This document shows positions 52,371 to 60,659 of a stretch of DNA of 64,000 nt, piece by piece; positions within the stretch are counted from its first letter, which is position 1; each line of letters begins with the position of its first letter. A program made the translations under genes and the position numbers. The stretch is from positions 1-64,000 of the forward strand of contig NZ_JAFIRA010000006.1 in the NCBI RefSeq assembly GCF_022848905.1. The letters run 5' to 3'. This stretch comes from Thermostichus vulcanus str. 'Rupite' (GTDB lineage: Bacteria > Cyanobacteriota > Cyanobacteriia > Thermostichales > Thermostichaceae). Under the pieces are notes generated by a model that saw only the letters and a list, made by a program, of their open reading frames with translations, ran no database searches and was not told the DNA's origin.

Positions 52371-55300
52371 TCAGTTGAATTCTCCACAACCGCCAATTTG
52401 TGCAGCACCCTCCAGGTTGACTCCTGCCTGAGCCTGTAAGGCACAGCGTAGGCGACGCACATACGGATCCTGTGGATCCAGTTCCCGCAAGAATTCTGTG
52501 CGGGTATTGGAGGGGAATTGGAAACGAGCCGACACAGGGCTGAAGCGACGGGCAATTTGCAAACCGACATCGTAGCCAAAGCGGCGGTTGGGTGGGAAGT
52601 AATAATCAAACCCAAGGACATTCGTTGGATCGGCCACCAGATTAGGCGGCTCAAAACTTCGCTGCAGGAATGGCCCGGTTGCATAGGTGCTGTAGTTCAG
52701 TTGAATCATGGATCCACTGAAGAACAGATCCTGATTCCGCCACAGCTCATTCAGGCGCAAGAAGTTGTGCATCCCACCACTGGGTTGGTTAAGCCGAGGG
52801 GGAACAATACCGCTAATGGCAACCGCATTGACCCGCGTTGACGAAGCCGGTTGCAACTGATAGTTGGTAGTTCCGTTATCATTGCGGCGTCGATTGGCAA
52901 GGGTGGCGGAGGCCAATTCTTGGAAATTGGGGATCGGTATCGGGCGGCGGGTCACTTCATCCAGAATCACGCCCAAAACTGGGTTGGTACCCGCAAAGCC
53001 AGTTGTTGCCGCATTGATGTTGAGCGTAAACGGCTCAACATTCACCCATTCCTGCTGTCCACCATCGCTGCCGTTGCGATCAACCTGAATCTGGATCGCA
53101 TTCCCACTCGGCTTGACATAGAAGCAGAGCCCATTCTGAATGCTCTCTACACCTTTATCGTCGATGTAGTAACCGTCCAGATAGGTAGAGGTCGGGGTGT
53201 AGGTTTGGGCCGTAGCGTTGTTCACACGGGCATAGGGGTTCAGCACCATCTGAGGTTGTACGCCAGGGATATTCCCAAACAGAGGATCCCGATCAACAAC
53301 AATATTGACGGTTGGATCTTTAGGATCAGGGACAAATTTTAGAGTGCTGGGGCGGCTGGCACCTGTATAGGCCGTGTACTTAAAGGTGGTATTGAAGTTG
53401 GGTCGGAACACTCCCGGCACCCAGAAACCTTTATCGATAGGATTAACCTCCTCTTCTCCACAGCGAATTTCTCCGCTGCTGTTGAGGAGTTGCCGCCGCA
53501 GTTGCCGCGCCCAATTATCGGTACCCGCAGCAGGAGTTCCGGGAATCTTAGCTCCAATATTCTCGGCGGGTCGGATGCCGGGTTCTTTGCTAGGATTGGC
53601 AATTTGGCTCGAAAGCAAGCCACTGGTTAAGCCATTGCGGGCGGCATAGGCTGGCTCTCCAAATACCCAATTAAAGGCAGCTTGCAAGGCTTCCGATACA
53701 CTCGGCCAGTGGGGTTCTACTTTGGCAGCTTTCACTTCCAGAACAGGTGAAAGCTCCGGCTGTAGAGCAATCGTTACACCTTCGGGAACAGGAGGGACAG
53801 CGGCTACTGTATTGACACTGATGGTCTCCGGCTCCGGCTCCACTTCAATTTCCCAAACCGGGCGCAGATCAAGAGTGTTGGGCTTAACGGCTACCCGTTC
53901 TCCCAACGGTGTGTCGAAGGGGGAGTCGGGAGCAAACGTAGTAGGTCCACAGGGCTTGCCGGTGCAGGTGATCGTCTGGGTCTCGGTCTTGGTGGCCGAA
54001 CAGGTGGGGCTGCTACCAGCAGCTAGAGTACCCGTTCGGGTTTGGTTGAGAGGCTGGCTGGTGCCGCAGGCAATAGTCAGGCTGTCGCAGGTAGGAGACC
54101 AAGGCCCGTACTCGTAATTGCACGTAGCTGGGCAAGTAACGGTTTGGCTTTGGCTTTCGGTATAGCTCCCTTTACAGACCGAAGTACAGGTGCGAGAACG
54201 AGTCTGGGTCACCTTGGTGCCACCATTGGCCACAGTACAGGCCGGACTCCAATCCGACCAGTTGCCACAAGTTGGGCTAGGTGGTGAGCAGGTGATGGTT
54301 TGGGTTTCAGTTTGGGTGAAGGGAGGATTGGTCGTACACAGAGGAGTGACTGTGCGGCTACGGGTTTGGGTAATCTGAGTCCCATTGCACTGCTGGGTTT
54401 GGGTACAAGCGGGCGACCAAGGCGACCAATTCCCATAAGTAAATTGAGGCTGACAGGTGACTAGTTGAGTTTGTGGTGTAGGAGGAGTACCAGGACATCC
54501 CGCAGGGAGCGTGGCCGTTTTGGTTTGGGTGATGGTGGTTGCAACACAGATTGTCGTATCACAGGCGGGTCCCCAACCAGTCCAAATGGGATCACAGTTC
54601 AGCGACGCAGCACATTTGGCTTGAACGGAGGGATCCTTGACGGTTTTGGTTTGATCCGGCTCACAGGGTTTGTTGACCGGCGGTATCGGTTTCAAATAGC
54701 GCAGATCGTAGCTTTCTGCAGATTGGCCATCGGGGTTGGTGCTAAAGCGAACAAAGGCATTCCCTCCGTTTTCGTAGGCTTGGATTTCCACTAGGTAAGG
54801 GGAGGGCTGGGATGGATCCGCACACTCCAACTCCACCCGTAAAGTCGTCTGGGCATTACCACTATCAAACCAAGACTCCACCCCGGCAGCATTCGGCCCC
54901 AAGTTCAGGAAAGTCCCACTCCCTGCTGAAGCATTTCTGAAGGTGGCTGTAGAGGCATCCCGCCGCCGAATCACAATTCTTCCGCCATCATCCGTATTCA
55001 GGTTGTAGTTCACCAATCCCGGATAACGGGGATAAAGCTCACCCACCCAGCGCACAACGAAAAAGTCATTCCCCTGGTTATTACCGCTGGGGCTTCCCCC
55101 ACTTCTGCGCCGCCAGCAAGAACGCAGATGGTTGAATTGATTGGCTTCAAAGGTGAAGTCCACTACACCATTGTTGGGAGGATTATTGTTATAGGCAATG
55201 CGAGGATTGCCCAGGGGCACATAGGAGTAGCCAATATCATCGGCATCGATGACCAGGCCACCTGTCTCGGGTTCACCACAACTGGGATCCCAGAAGAAAT

Positions 55301-58300
55301 CCCCACGATCCCGGCGATCTGGATCGGGATCCGGAGGGATGAAAGGAGCTACAGGGGGCCAAGGATTCGGAGGAGAGAGAATGGGCACCGACAGACGACA
55401 GGTGGGTAACAAGATATCAGCCAGAGAGCCGTTACAAGAAGTCAGTGCGTTGTTGTACAGTCGCCGCTTGAAGGGCGAGTTGGAGTCTATGGAACCACTA
55501 CCACCAAACTGGTAGTTAAAGCCTCCCCAGCTGGGGAAAGAACCTTCACTGCGAGCAAACCCTGCCAGATTGCTGACATTGTTGATGGCATCCCGCACAC
55601 AGGCCCATCTCTGCGCCGTGGTTGCTCCGCTGGCGAAGCTACAGGTGGGAGCACCTGTAGAGGCACCCACATTTTCAGGGATCCCTTGACCCGGATAAAT
55701 CGGATCCGGCCAGCGCACCGAACGCAAATAGGGCAGGTTGGCCGTTCGGGCAGCTGAATCCAACGGGCCAGCATTGCCGGTGGCCGCAAAGTTCGTTCCA
55801 TTGCGGTTGTACTGGTTCTGAGGACTGGAGAGCCAGCCGTTGTAGTACTCGGCCAGCAACCCAGACCCATTCGGCACAGGGCAAGGCCCAGGCGGAGCTA
55901 CCATCACCCAACGGGAGGTGTCTATCACCGGGTTACCCAGGGCAGAGATGCGGGTACCGAAGGCGGCATAGCCCAGATCGGGTGCTCGCAACTGCCGCAC
56001 CTGCGGCACTCCGCCTCCCGCTGTTCTGTCATCGTTGCTGGGATCCCCATCCGTATTGTCAAAGCGGGCAAAGACTGTATCTCTAGCAAACAGATCTGGC
56101 CAACCAGGCTGGTTGGTGTTGTTACCTAGGTTTTGCGCACCGCCGGTATTGTCAAAGCGAAGTACCCCTGCTCCTGCATTGTTGGGATCCGGAGCCGGCC
56201 AATTGTTGCCCCTGATCACCAGGGCTTGGTTGAGGAAGGAGGTATTGGCTCCCAAATTAGGCCCAGTGCAGCCGTAGTATTGGTTACGACGGGGAGCAGA
56301 AGCGCGTCCACTTTGATAGTCTCGATTCGCCACAAAGCTAGAACCACCCCCATTGAGGGTGCCATCCTGAATCAACCCATCGTCAATGCTGCCATCACAG
56401 AAATCTGATGAGAGGATATTCACCGAATCTCCCAAAATGTCAGCGGGCCGCCATAGATCCCCTAGAGCACGGGCAAAGTTCGCATTTTCATTTTGACGAA
56501 GCCGACCGTAGAAGTTGTTGTAGAGGCCATCTCCACCGAAAGTGAGCAAATTCGTAAATTCTTCCAGACGATTCCCATTAGCGTCTTGGTGGAGGTTAAA
56601 GTCCCCTTGAATGTAAACAGGGTTATCGGAGATAAAGGACAAACCAAATATAGCCTCGTCTGGATTTAAGCCTCCCCGCCGCAATACCGCCCCATTCCGC
56701 AGTCGGAATCCATAGGGCCGCCGATCCGGGTCGGCGTAGTAGTCCACTGGCTTTGGACTTAAGCCTGTGTTATCGGGAGGTACGTTGGATACTGGGGGAT
56801 CCCAAACTGTTTGGTTATTAACCGTACCCCGACCTGGCTGTCCTGCATTCATCACGCCAGCGCTACCCAACTCCCCTCTGGCATTGTTGTTGCGCCAGGC
56901 GGTTTGGTAACCGGCAAAGTTTCCAAGAGGTGGGCGTGCAATAGCATCTTCTCGCACAGCATCTTCCCGGAAGGCATAGAAAATCCCCCCTTCCCGATTC
57001 TCTTCAATCCCAGCAGGTAACCAGGTATCGCCACCAATTAGACCGTTGGCTTGATTGTTGACGTTGTTGGTCAGTAGAGCCAAGTCCACATTCAAGGCCC
57101 GAACCGCCATTGCTTCGCGCCCATCGTAAAAAACAGAATCCTTGAAGGGCACGCGATGACACTGTGTACCAATCCGAATCAGTTCAAACTGGTTGCTGTT
57201 AGGGCCTGGCTCAATTCCCCCAGATCCAGAAGGACAAGCTTGGGGCGCATGGGGCAAGGCCCAGTTGCCAATTCCAGCTCGAGGCTGTAAAGCAACTTGG
57301 CTTAAGTCATTTACAGCTTGATATCTGACTCTGTTAGGCAAGAAGGAGTAGGCTGCGCGTCGCTCTGTCTCTAGTGGATCCGTCTCATCAAAGAAAGAAG
57401 TAGTTGAAGGAGTGATTGGGAAGATATAGCGCAGAGGCAAGTAAAAACGATGAACAGGTTCCCCAGTAGCAGAATTGGTGTCTCGCTCCCCTCTCCGGCT
57501 TGCGTCAATGTCATTCCATAGGATCTGGGCTGCCGGATCCCCTTCCTCAGCAGCAGTCTGAATACGCAGGATATTGTCTGCCAACATCCCCAGCATGCAA
57601 CCTGCCGTTTGCAGAGTGGTCCGATCTGCCAAACTCAGCCCATTTAGATTGGCCGGGTCATTGTTGACAATCTCAATGGCTCGCCGCAGTTCCGAGAAGT
57701 TCCCAAAGGCAGTGATGAACGGATCCGGATGAATCCGTCCCGGCTCTTGGGTGGGAGGAAAGGCCCCTTGGGGATCCCCGGCGAAATTGGCCAAGTTGGT
57801 TAAGGCCGTCCACAGGGGAGTACCAGGAGTCAACCGATTCTGCATAGGAGCAGGATCATATTCCCAAACATTGGTTCCCTGACCTGTGAAGAAGTTGATC
57901 CCCAACTGATTGGTTTGGCTACCTAAGGGGAAAGTAGAGGCTCGTCTCAAGCTATCTGGGGAAGCAGGGTGAGCCACTGTCGCCAAACAGGCTACAGGGA
58001 AATTTCCATTATTTTGGCTGTAGTGATAAACAGCAGTTGCTTGAACTGCTGCTGGATTGTCTCGAAGGGTTAGGCGCTGCCGTGCTTCGTTGCTGATGAA
58101 AAAGGGCTGCAAACCCGTTAACTCGCTTGTAGGGGGAACCAGAGGCAAGGGCAGAGTATCTGTCCGAGTGAGTTCCAACCGCTGTCCAACAATGACCCGT
58201 AAGCCTTCAAACCGAGAACGTCTCTCCCAATAACCATCTAGCCCTACTTCAGACAAAGCCCCTGGAGCAGGGTTTTCCGCGGTTAAGGATTCATTCTGGT

Positions 58301-59846
58301 TATTTACAGCAGTTCCAGGAATCAATTCACCTGCGGTTTGATTAAAAGTTGCTGCAAAAGTTGGGACATCACAACCAGTATTGGGATCTGGTGTGATGGG
58401 TGGTCGGTCATAACTGGCTTTGGGACCAAATCGATTGTCCGCCCGATATACATCATCCACATAGGGGGGACAAACCTGTGTTGGGCCAGCTTCAAAACCA
58501 CCTGCATCCACACGTCCCGGTGGCCCAGAAGTGGGGCTTCTCCTTACATTAATGGGAGAAGTTGCCCACCCCTCAGGATCACGTGTATAGCTTCCTCGAT
58601 TACGAGTTCGGCCAAAAAGCTGAAGCTCGAGAGGATCTAGCGCTACATTCTCAGGAGTTGTACCGTTTTGAACCGAATCAAAATTCAGATTGTTGAGGCG
58701 CGGATAGGGTTGGCTCGGCTCTACATCCGCCAAGCCAGGGTGTGCATCGAAGATTAAATTGTCACTCGCTTCCTCTCCCGCATATCCAATAGCTCCTGCA
58801 ACCAGTTCTCCAAAGGCTTTAATTTCGGAGTTATCTGCAGGCATGTAGAAGCAAGACTGCTCGGAGCTAATGGTAAAGGCGCGAAACAGATTATTCGGCC
58901 CATAGCGGAAGAAGAGACTCCCTCCGGCATAAATGGCTCCGTTCCAGTTGTAGCCGGGAGTGAAGAAATACTCCATGTCTCCCCGACTAAATGCCCCCCA
59001 CTTATTCAACAAATCTCGCCGACGATCCTGCTGAAATTGCAAAGCAGAAATGGCGCGAGTTGTGGAGTCAGCCCCTTGAACCGGTAGAGTGACTGCATAA
59101 ACCTGGAAAGGCTTGTACAATGCAGAGCCAACTTGAAACCAGTCGCCGACATTAGGGTTGACGGTTTGGTCGGTCGGAGCATCTGTACACCCTGCTAAGG
59201 CTGACCCTTGCAGTGGGCCACTGCGGATCATTAACCGACGCGCCCGCTCAGTATCGGTCAAATCGTTGTCTTCAAAATCATTACCGGCAGCCCGACGCGT
59301 GCTGAGAATCGTATAAACGGTTACAGAGTCATCGGTGCCATTGTTGTCAGTGTCCACCAAGAACCACCAAGCGGGTGCCCGCACTGGGACATTAACAAAA
59401 TTCCCAGAATTAGGGGGATCCTCCACCTGAATATCAGTGGTGATCACAAATTGATTTTCATCAGGTAAGATATAAGGCTCGTCATCATTCCTAGTGACAA
59501 GAACCCCATCATTAATCAGAGCTGAGGAGAACTGAGCATCTGTGGGGGCACTGTTGGGAAGACGAGGATCCCGAATCAGGAAATCAATCTTGGCTCTAGC
59601 CCGATCAATGGCTGCATTTAGCTGTCGGCTAACGGTTTGGCCAGCCCGCTCCACTTGAGTTTGCACACTGCGCTGAGTCGAGCGGGTCAGCAAGCCCACC
59701 GTTACCAAGCTCAGAACAAGAACGATGAGAATTGCAATTGGCAGAACAAAGCCCTTCTGCCGAATCTTGTGGCGACTCACCCGTGTCTTCAAGGAGCCAA
59801 GCAAGCGCAGGGTAAGCTTGAGCAGCAGGGTGGAAGGAGCAGGCAT
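52371..59846 (-). CDS. Giant HpsA-like prepilin/adhesin with PA14-like and TSP1-like modules
   Basis: A 2,491-residue protein. The N-terminus RQKGFVLPIAILIVLVLSLV then TVGLLTRSTQ with AAIDRARAKIDFL matches HpsA (hormogonium polysaccharide) proteins and PilX-like prepilins; the hydrophobic helix is at 33-53. The body is Asn/Pro/Gly-rich and extracellular in style. A PA14-like module begins near 1322 (NGSGLLAEYYNGW) and, after an insert of about 190 residues, ends near 1700 (VRWVGELYPRYPG, YNLNTDDGGRIVIRR). Four W-x-x-W-x-P-x-C thrombospondin-like repeats fill about 1740-1965. The last 500 residues include FYVKPSGNAIQIQVDRNG. It heads the pilin operon. Role: probably a surface or tip protein for adhesion, motility or exopolysaccharide. 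Confidence 0.8.
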   Translation of the reverse strand: MPAPSTLLLKLTLRLLGSLKTRVSRHKIRQKGFVLPIAILIVLVLSLVTVGLLTRSTQRSVQTQVERAGQTVSRQLNAAIDRARAKIDFLIRDPRLPNSAPTDAQFSSALINDGVLVTRNDDEPYILPDENQFVITTDIQVEDPPNSGNFVNVPVRAPAWWFLVDTDNNGTDDSVTVYTILSTRRAAGNDFEDNDLTDTERARRLMIRSGPLQGSALAGCTDAPTDQTVNPNVGDWFQVGSALYKPFQVYAVTLPVQGADSTTRAISALQFQQDRRRDLLNKWGAFSRGDMEYFFTPGYNWNGAIYAGGSLFFRYGPNNLFRAFTISSEQSCFYMPADNSEIKAFGELVAGAIGYAGEEASDNLIFDAHPGLADVEPSQPYPRLNNLNFDSVQNGTTPENVALDPLELQLFGRTRNRGSYTRDPEGWATSPINVRRSPTSGPPGRVDAGGFEAGPTQVCPPYVDDVYRADNRFGPKASYDRPPITPDPNTGCDVPTFAATFNQTAGELIPGTAVNNQNESLTAENPAPGALSEVGLDGYWERRSRFEGLRVIVGQRLELTRTDTLPLPLVPPTSELTGLQPFFISNEARQRLTLRDNPAAVQATAVYHYSQNNGNFPVACLATVAHPASPDSLRRASTFPLGSQTNQLGINFFTGQGTNVWEYDPAPMQNRLTPGTPLWTALTNLANFAGDPQGAFPPTQEPGRIHPDPFITAFGNFSELRRAIEIVNNDPANLNGLSLADRTTLQTAGCMLGMLADNILRIQTAAEEGDPAAQILWNDIDASRRGERDTNSATGEPVHRFYLPLRYIFPITPSTTSFFDETDPLETERRAAYSFLPNRVRYQAVNDLSQVALQPRAGIGNWALPHAPQACPSGSGGIEPGPNSNQFELIRIGTQCHRVPFKDSVFYDGREAMAVRALNVDLALLTNNVNNQANGLIGGDTWLPAGIEENREGGIFYAFREDAVREDAIARPPLGNFAGYQTAWRNNNARGELGSAGVMNAGQPGRGTVNNQTVWDPPVSNVPPDNTGLSPKPVDYYADPDRRPYGFRLRNGAVLRRGGLNPDEAIFGLSFISDNPVYIQGDFNLHQDANGNRLEEFTNLLTFGGDGLYNNFYGRLRQNENANFARALGDLWRPADILGDSVNILSSDFCDGSIDDGLIQDGTLNGGGSSFVANRDYQSGRASAPRRNQYYGCTGPNLGANTSFLNQALVIRGNNWPAPDPNNAGAGVLRFDNTGGAQNLGNNTNQPGWPDLFARDTVFARFDNTDGDPSNDDRTAGGGVPQVRQLRAPDLGYAAFGTRISALGNPVIDTSRWVMVAPPGPCPVPNGSGLLAEYYNGWLSSPQNQYNRNGTNFAATGNAGPLDSAARTANLPYLRSVRWPDPIYPGQGIPENVGASTGAPTCSFASGATTAQRWACVRDAINNVSNLAGFARSEGSFPSWGGFNYQFGGSGSIDSNSPFKRRLYNNALTSCNGSLADILLPTCRLSVPILSPPNPWPPVAPFIPPDPDPDRRDRGDFFWDPSCGEPETGGLVIDADDIGYSYVPLGNPRIAYNNNPPNNGVVDFTFEANQFNHLRSCWRRRSGGSPSGNNQGNDFFVVRWVGELYPRYPGLVNYNLNTDDGGRIVIRRRDASTATFRNASAGSGTFLNLGPNAAGVESWFDSGNAQTTLRVELECADPSQPSPYLVEIQAYENGGNAFVRFSTNPDGQSAESYDLRYLKPIPPVNKPCEPDQTKTVKDPSVQAKCAASLNCDPIWTGWGPACDTTICVATTITQTKTATLPAGCPGTPPTPQTQLVTCQPQFTYGNWSPWSPACTQTQQCNGTQITQTRSRTVTPLCTTNPPFTQTETQTITCSPPSPTCGNWSDWSPACTVANGGTKVTQTRSRTCTSVCKGSYTESQSQTVTCPATCNYEYGPWSPTCDSLTIACGTSQPLNQTRTGTLAAGSSPTCSATKTETQTITCTGKPCGPTTFAPDSPFDTPLGERVAVKPNTLDLRPVWEIEVEPEPETISVNTVAAVPPVPEGVTIALQPELSPVLEVKAAKVEPHWPSVSEALQAAFNWVFGEPAYAARNGLTSGLLSSQIANPSKEPGIRPAENIGAKIPGTPAAGTDNWARQLRRQLLNSSGEIRCGEEEVNPIDKGFWVPGVFRPNFNTTFKYTAYTGASRPSTLKFVPDPKDPTVNIVVDRDPLFGNIPGVQPQMVLNPYARVNNATAQTYTPTSTYLDGYYIDDKGVESIQNGLCFYVKPSGNAIQIQVDRNGSDGGQQEWVNVEPFTLNINAATTGFAGTNPVLGVILDEVTRRPIPIPNFQELASATLANRRRNDNGTTNYQLQPASSTRVNAVAISGIVPPRLNQPSGGMHNFLRLNELWRNQDLFFSGSMIQLNYSTYATGPFLQRSFEPPNLVADPTNVLGFDYYFPPNRRFGYDVGLQIARRFSPVSARFQFPSNTRTEFLRELDPQDPYVRRLRCALQAQAGVNLEGAAQIGGCGEFN
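53945..54610 (-). repeat. Four thrombospondin-type-1-like repeats inside the giant gene
   Basis: Each unit has the form [NG]-W-S-x-W-S-P-A-C ... Q-T-[RK]-[ST]-x-T ... C ... T-E-[TS]-Q-[TS]-[IV]-T-C. Visible cores are WTGWGPACD, GNWSPWSPAC, GNWSDWSPAC and YGPWSPTCD, with closing segments TQLVTC, TETQTITC, ESQSQTVTC and TETQTITC. TSP1 repeats in known proteins bind glycans and matrix and form three disulfides. Confidence 0.75.
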
Positions 59847-60001
59847 GGCCGTATCTCAGATGACGGAAAGGAGAAAGACACCTAAAAACAAGGGATCCCT
59901 TGCCAAGATGCCAAACTAGCAACAGTATGCAGGTGATCATTGCCACCGGACATCCCCACCTCTGGGGGGAACCCAAGCCCCCTCTACACGTCCTTTACGA
60001 A

Positions 60002-60598
60002 TTACAAAAGGCCCAGTTGTTGGGCCTTAAATAGGGCGGTGACGCGGTCGCTAGCCTCTAGTTTGCGGTAGGCGGTGCTGGCATATTCCTTCACGGTTTC
60101 AATGCTCAGGCCGAGGCGACGGGCGATCTGTTTGTTGGCTAAGCCCTCCATCATCAGTTGCAGCACACACAGCTCGCGGGGGGTTAGTTTGGGCAGCTCT
60201 TGTTTGGCGGGTAACCAATCTTGTTCTGGTGCAGCCAAGATGTGCCGGATCATCTGGGCCAAGTCTGCCGGATCGGTTTCTTTGGACAGGTAGCCTTTGG
60301 CCCCCGCTTGGCGGGCTGCTTCGATCAAGGCCGGCTCTTGAAAGGTGGTCATCAACAGCACTACCAAGGGCAATCCCATCTCGGTAATCTGCTGGCAGGC
60401 AACAATACCATCTCCATCCGGCATCCGCACATCCAAAATGGCGACATCAATCGGGGCCTCTCGGCAACAGCGCACCGCCTGGGATCCCGTTTCTGCTTCT
60501 GCTACGACCTCAAACCCTTGCGCTTGCAGAGCAAACTTCAACCCCAGCCGGAACAGGGGATGATCGTCGGCGATGAGAATGCGAACGGGAGAGCTCAT
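60002..60598 (-). CDS. NarL/FixJ-family response regulator
   Basis: Two-domain regulator of 198 residues from ATG 60598. The receiver has Asp11-Asp12, phosphoacceptor Asp56 (AILDVRMPDGDG), the LLMTTFQ Thr and the YLSKETDP Lys. The LuxR-type helix-turn-helix is LTPRELCVLQLMMEGLANKQ IARRLGLSIETVKEYASTAY. The upstream ORF extension to 60649 has no family resemblance. A TnpB element of 1.3 kb separates it from the histidine kinase gene upstream on the same strand; without the element the gap would be about 80 bp, so the pair was probably one operon. Confidence 0.9.
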   Translation of the reverse strand: MSSPVRILIADDHPLFRLGLKFALQAQGFEVVAEAETGSQAVRCCREAPIDVAILDVRMPDGDGIVACQQITEMGLPLVVLLMTTFQEPALIEAARQAGAKGYLSKETDPADLAQMIRHILAAPEQDWLPAKQELPKLTPRELCVLQLMMEGLANKQIARRLGLSIETVKEYASTAYRKLEASDRVTALFKAQQLGLL

Positions 60599-60659
60599 GC
60601 CAGGAGGGATCCCAGGTGGAAGGTGGGCTGATCCTAGTCTGCCCAGCAACAGAACCCTA

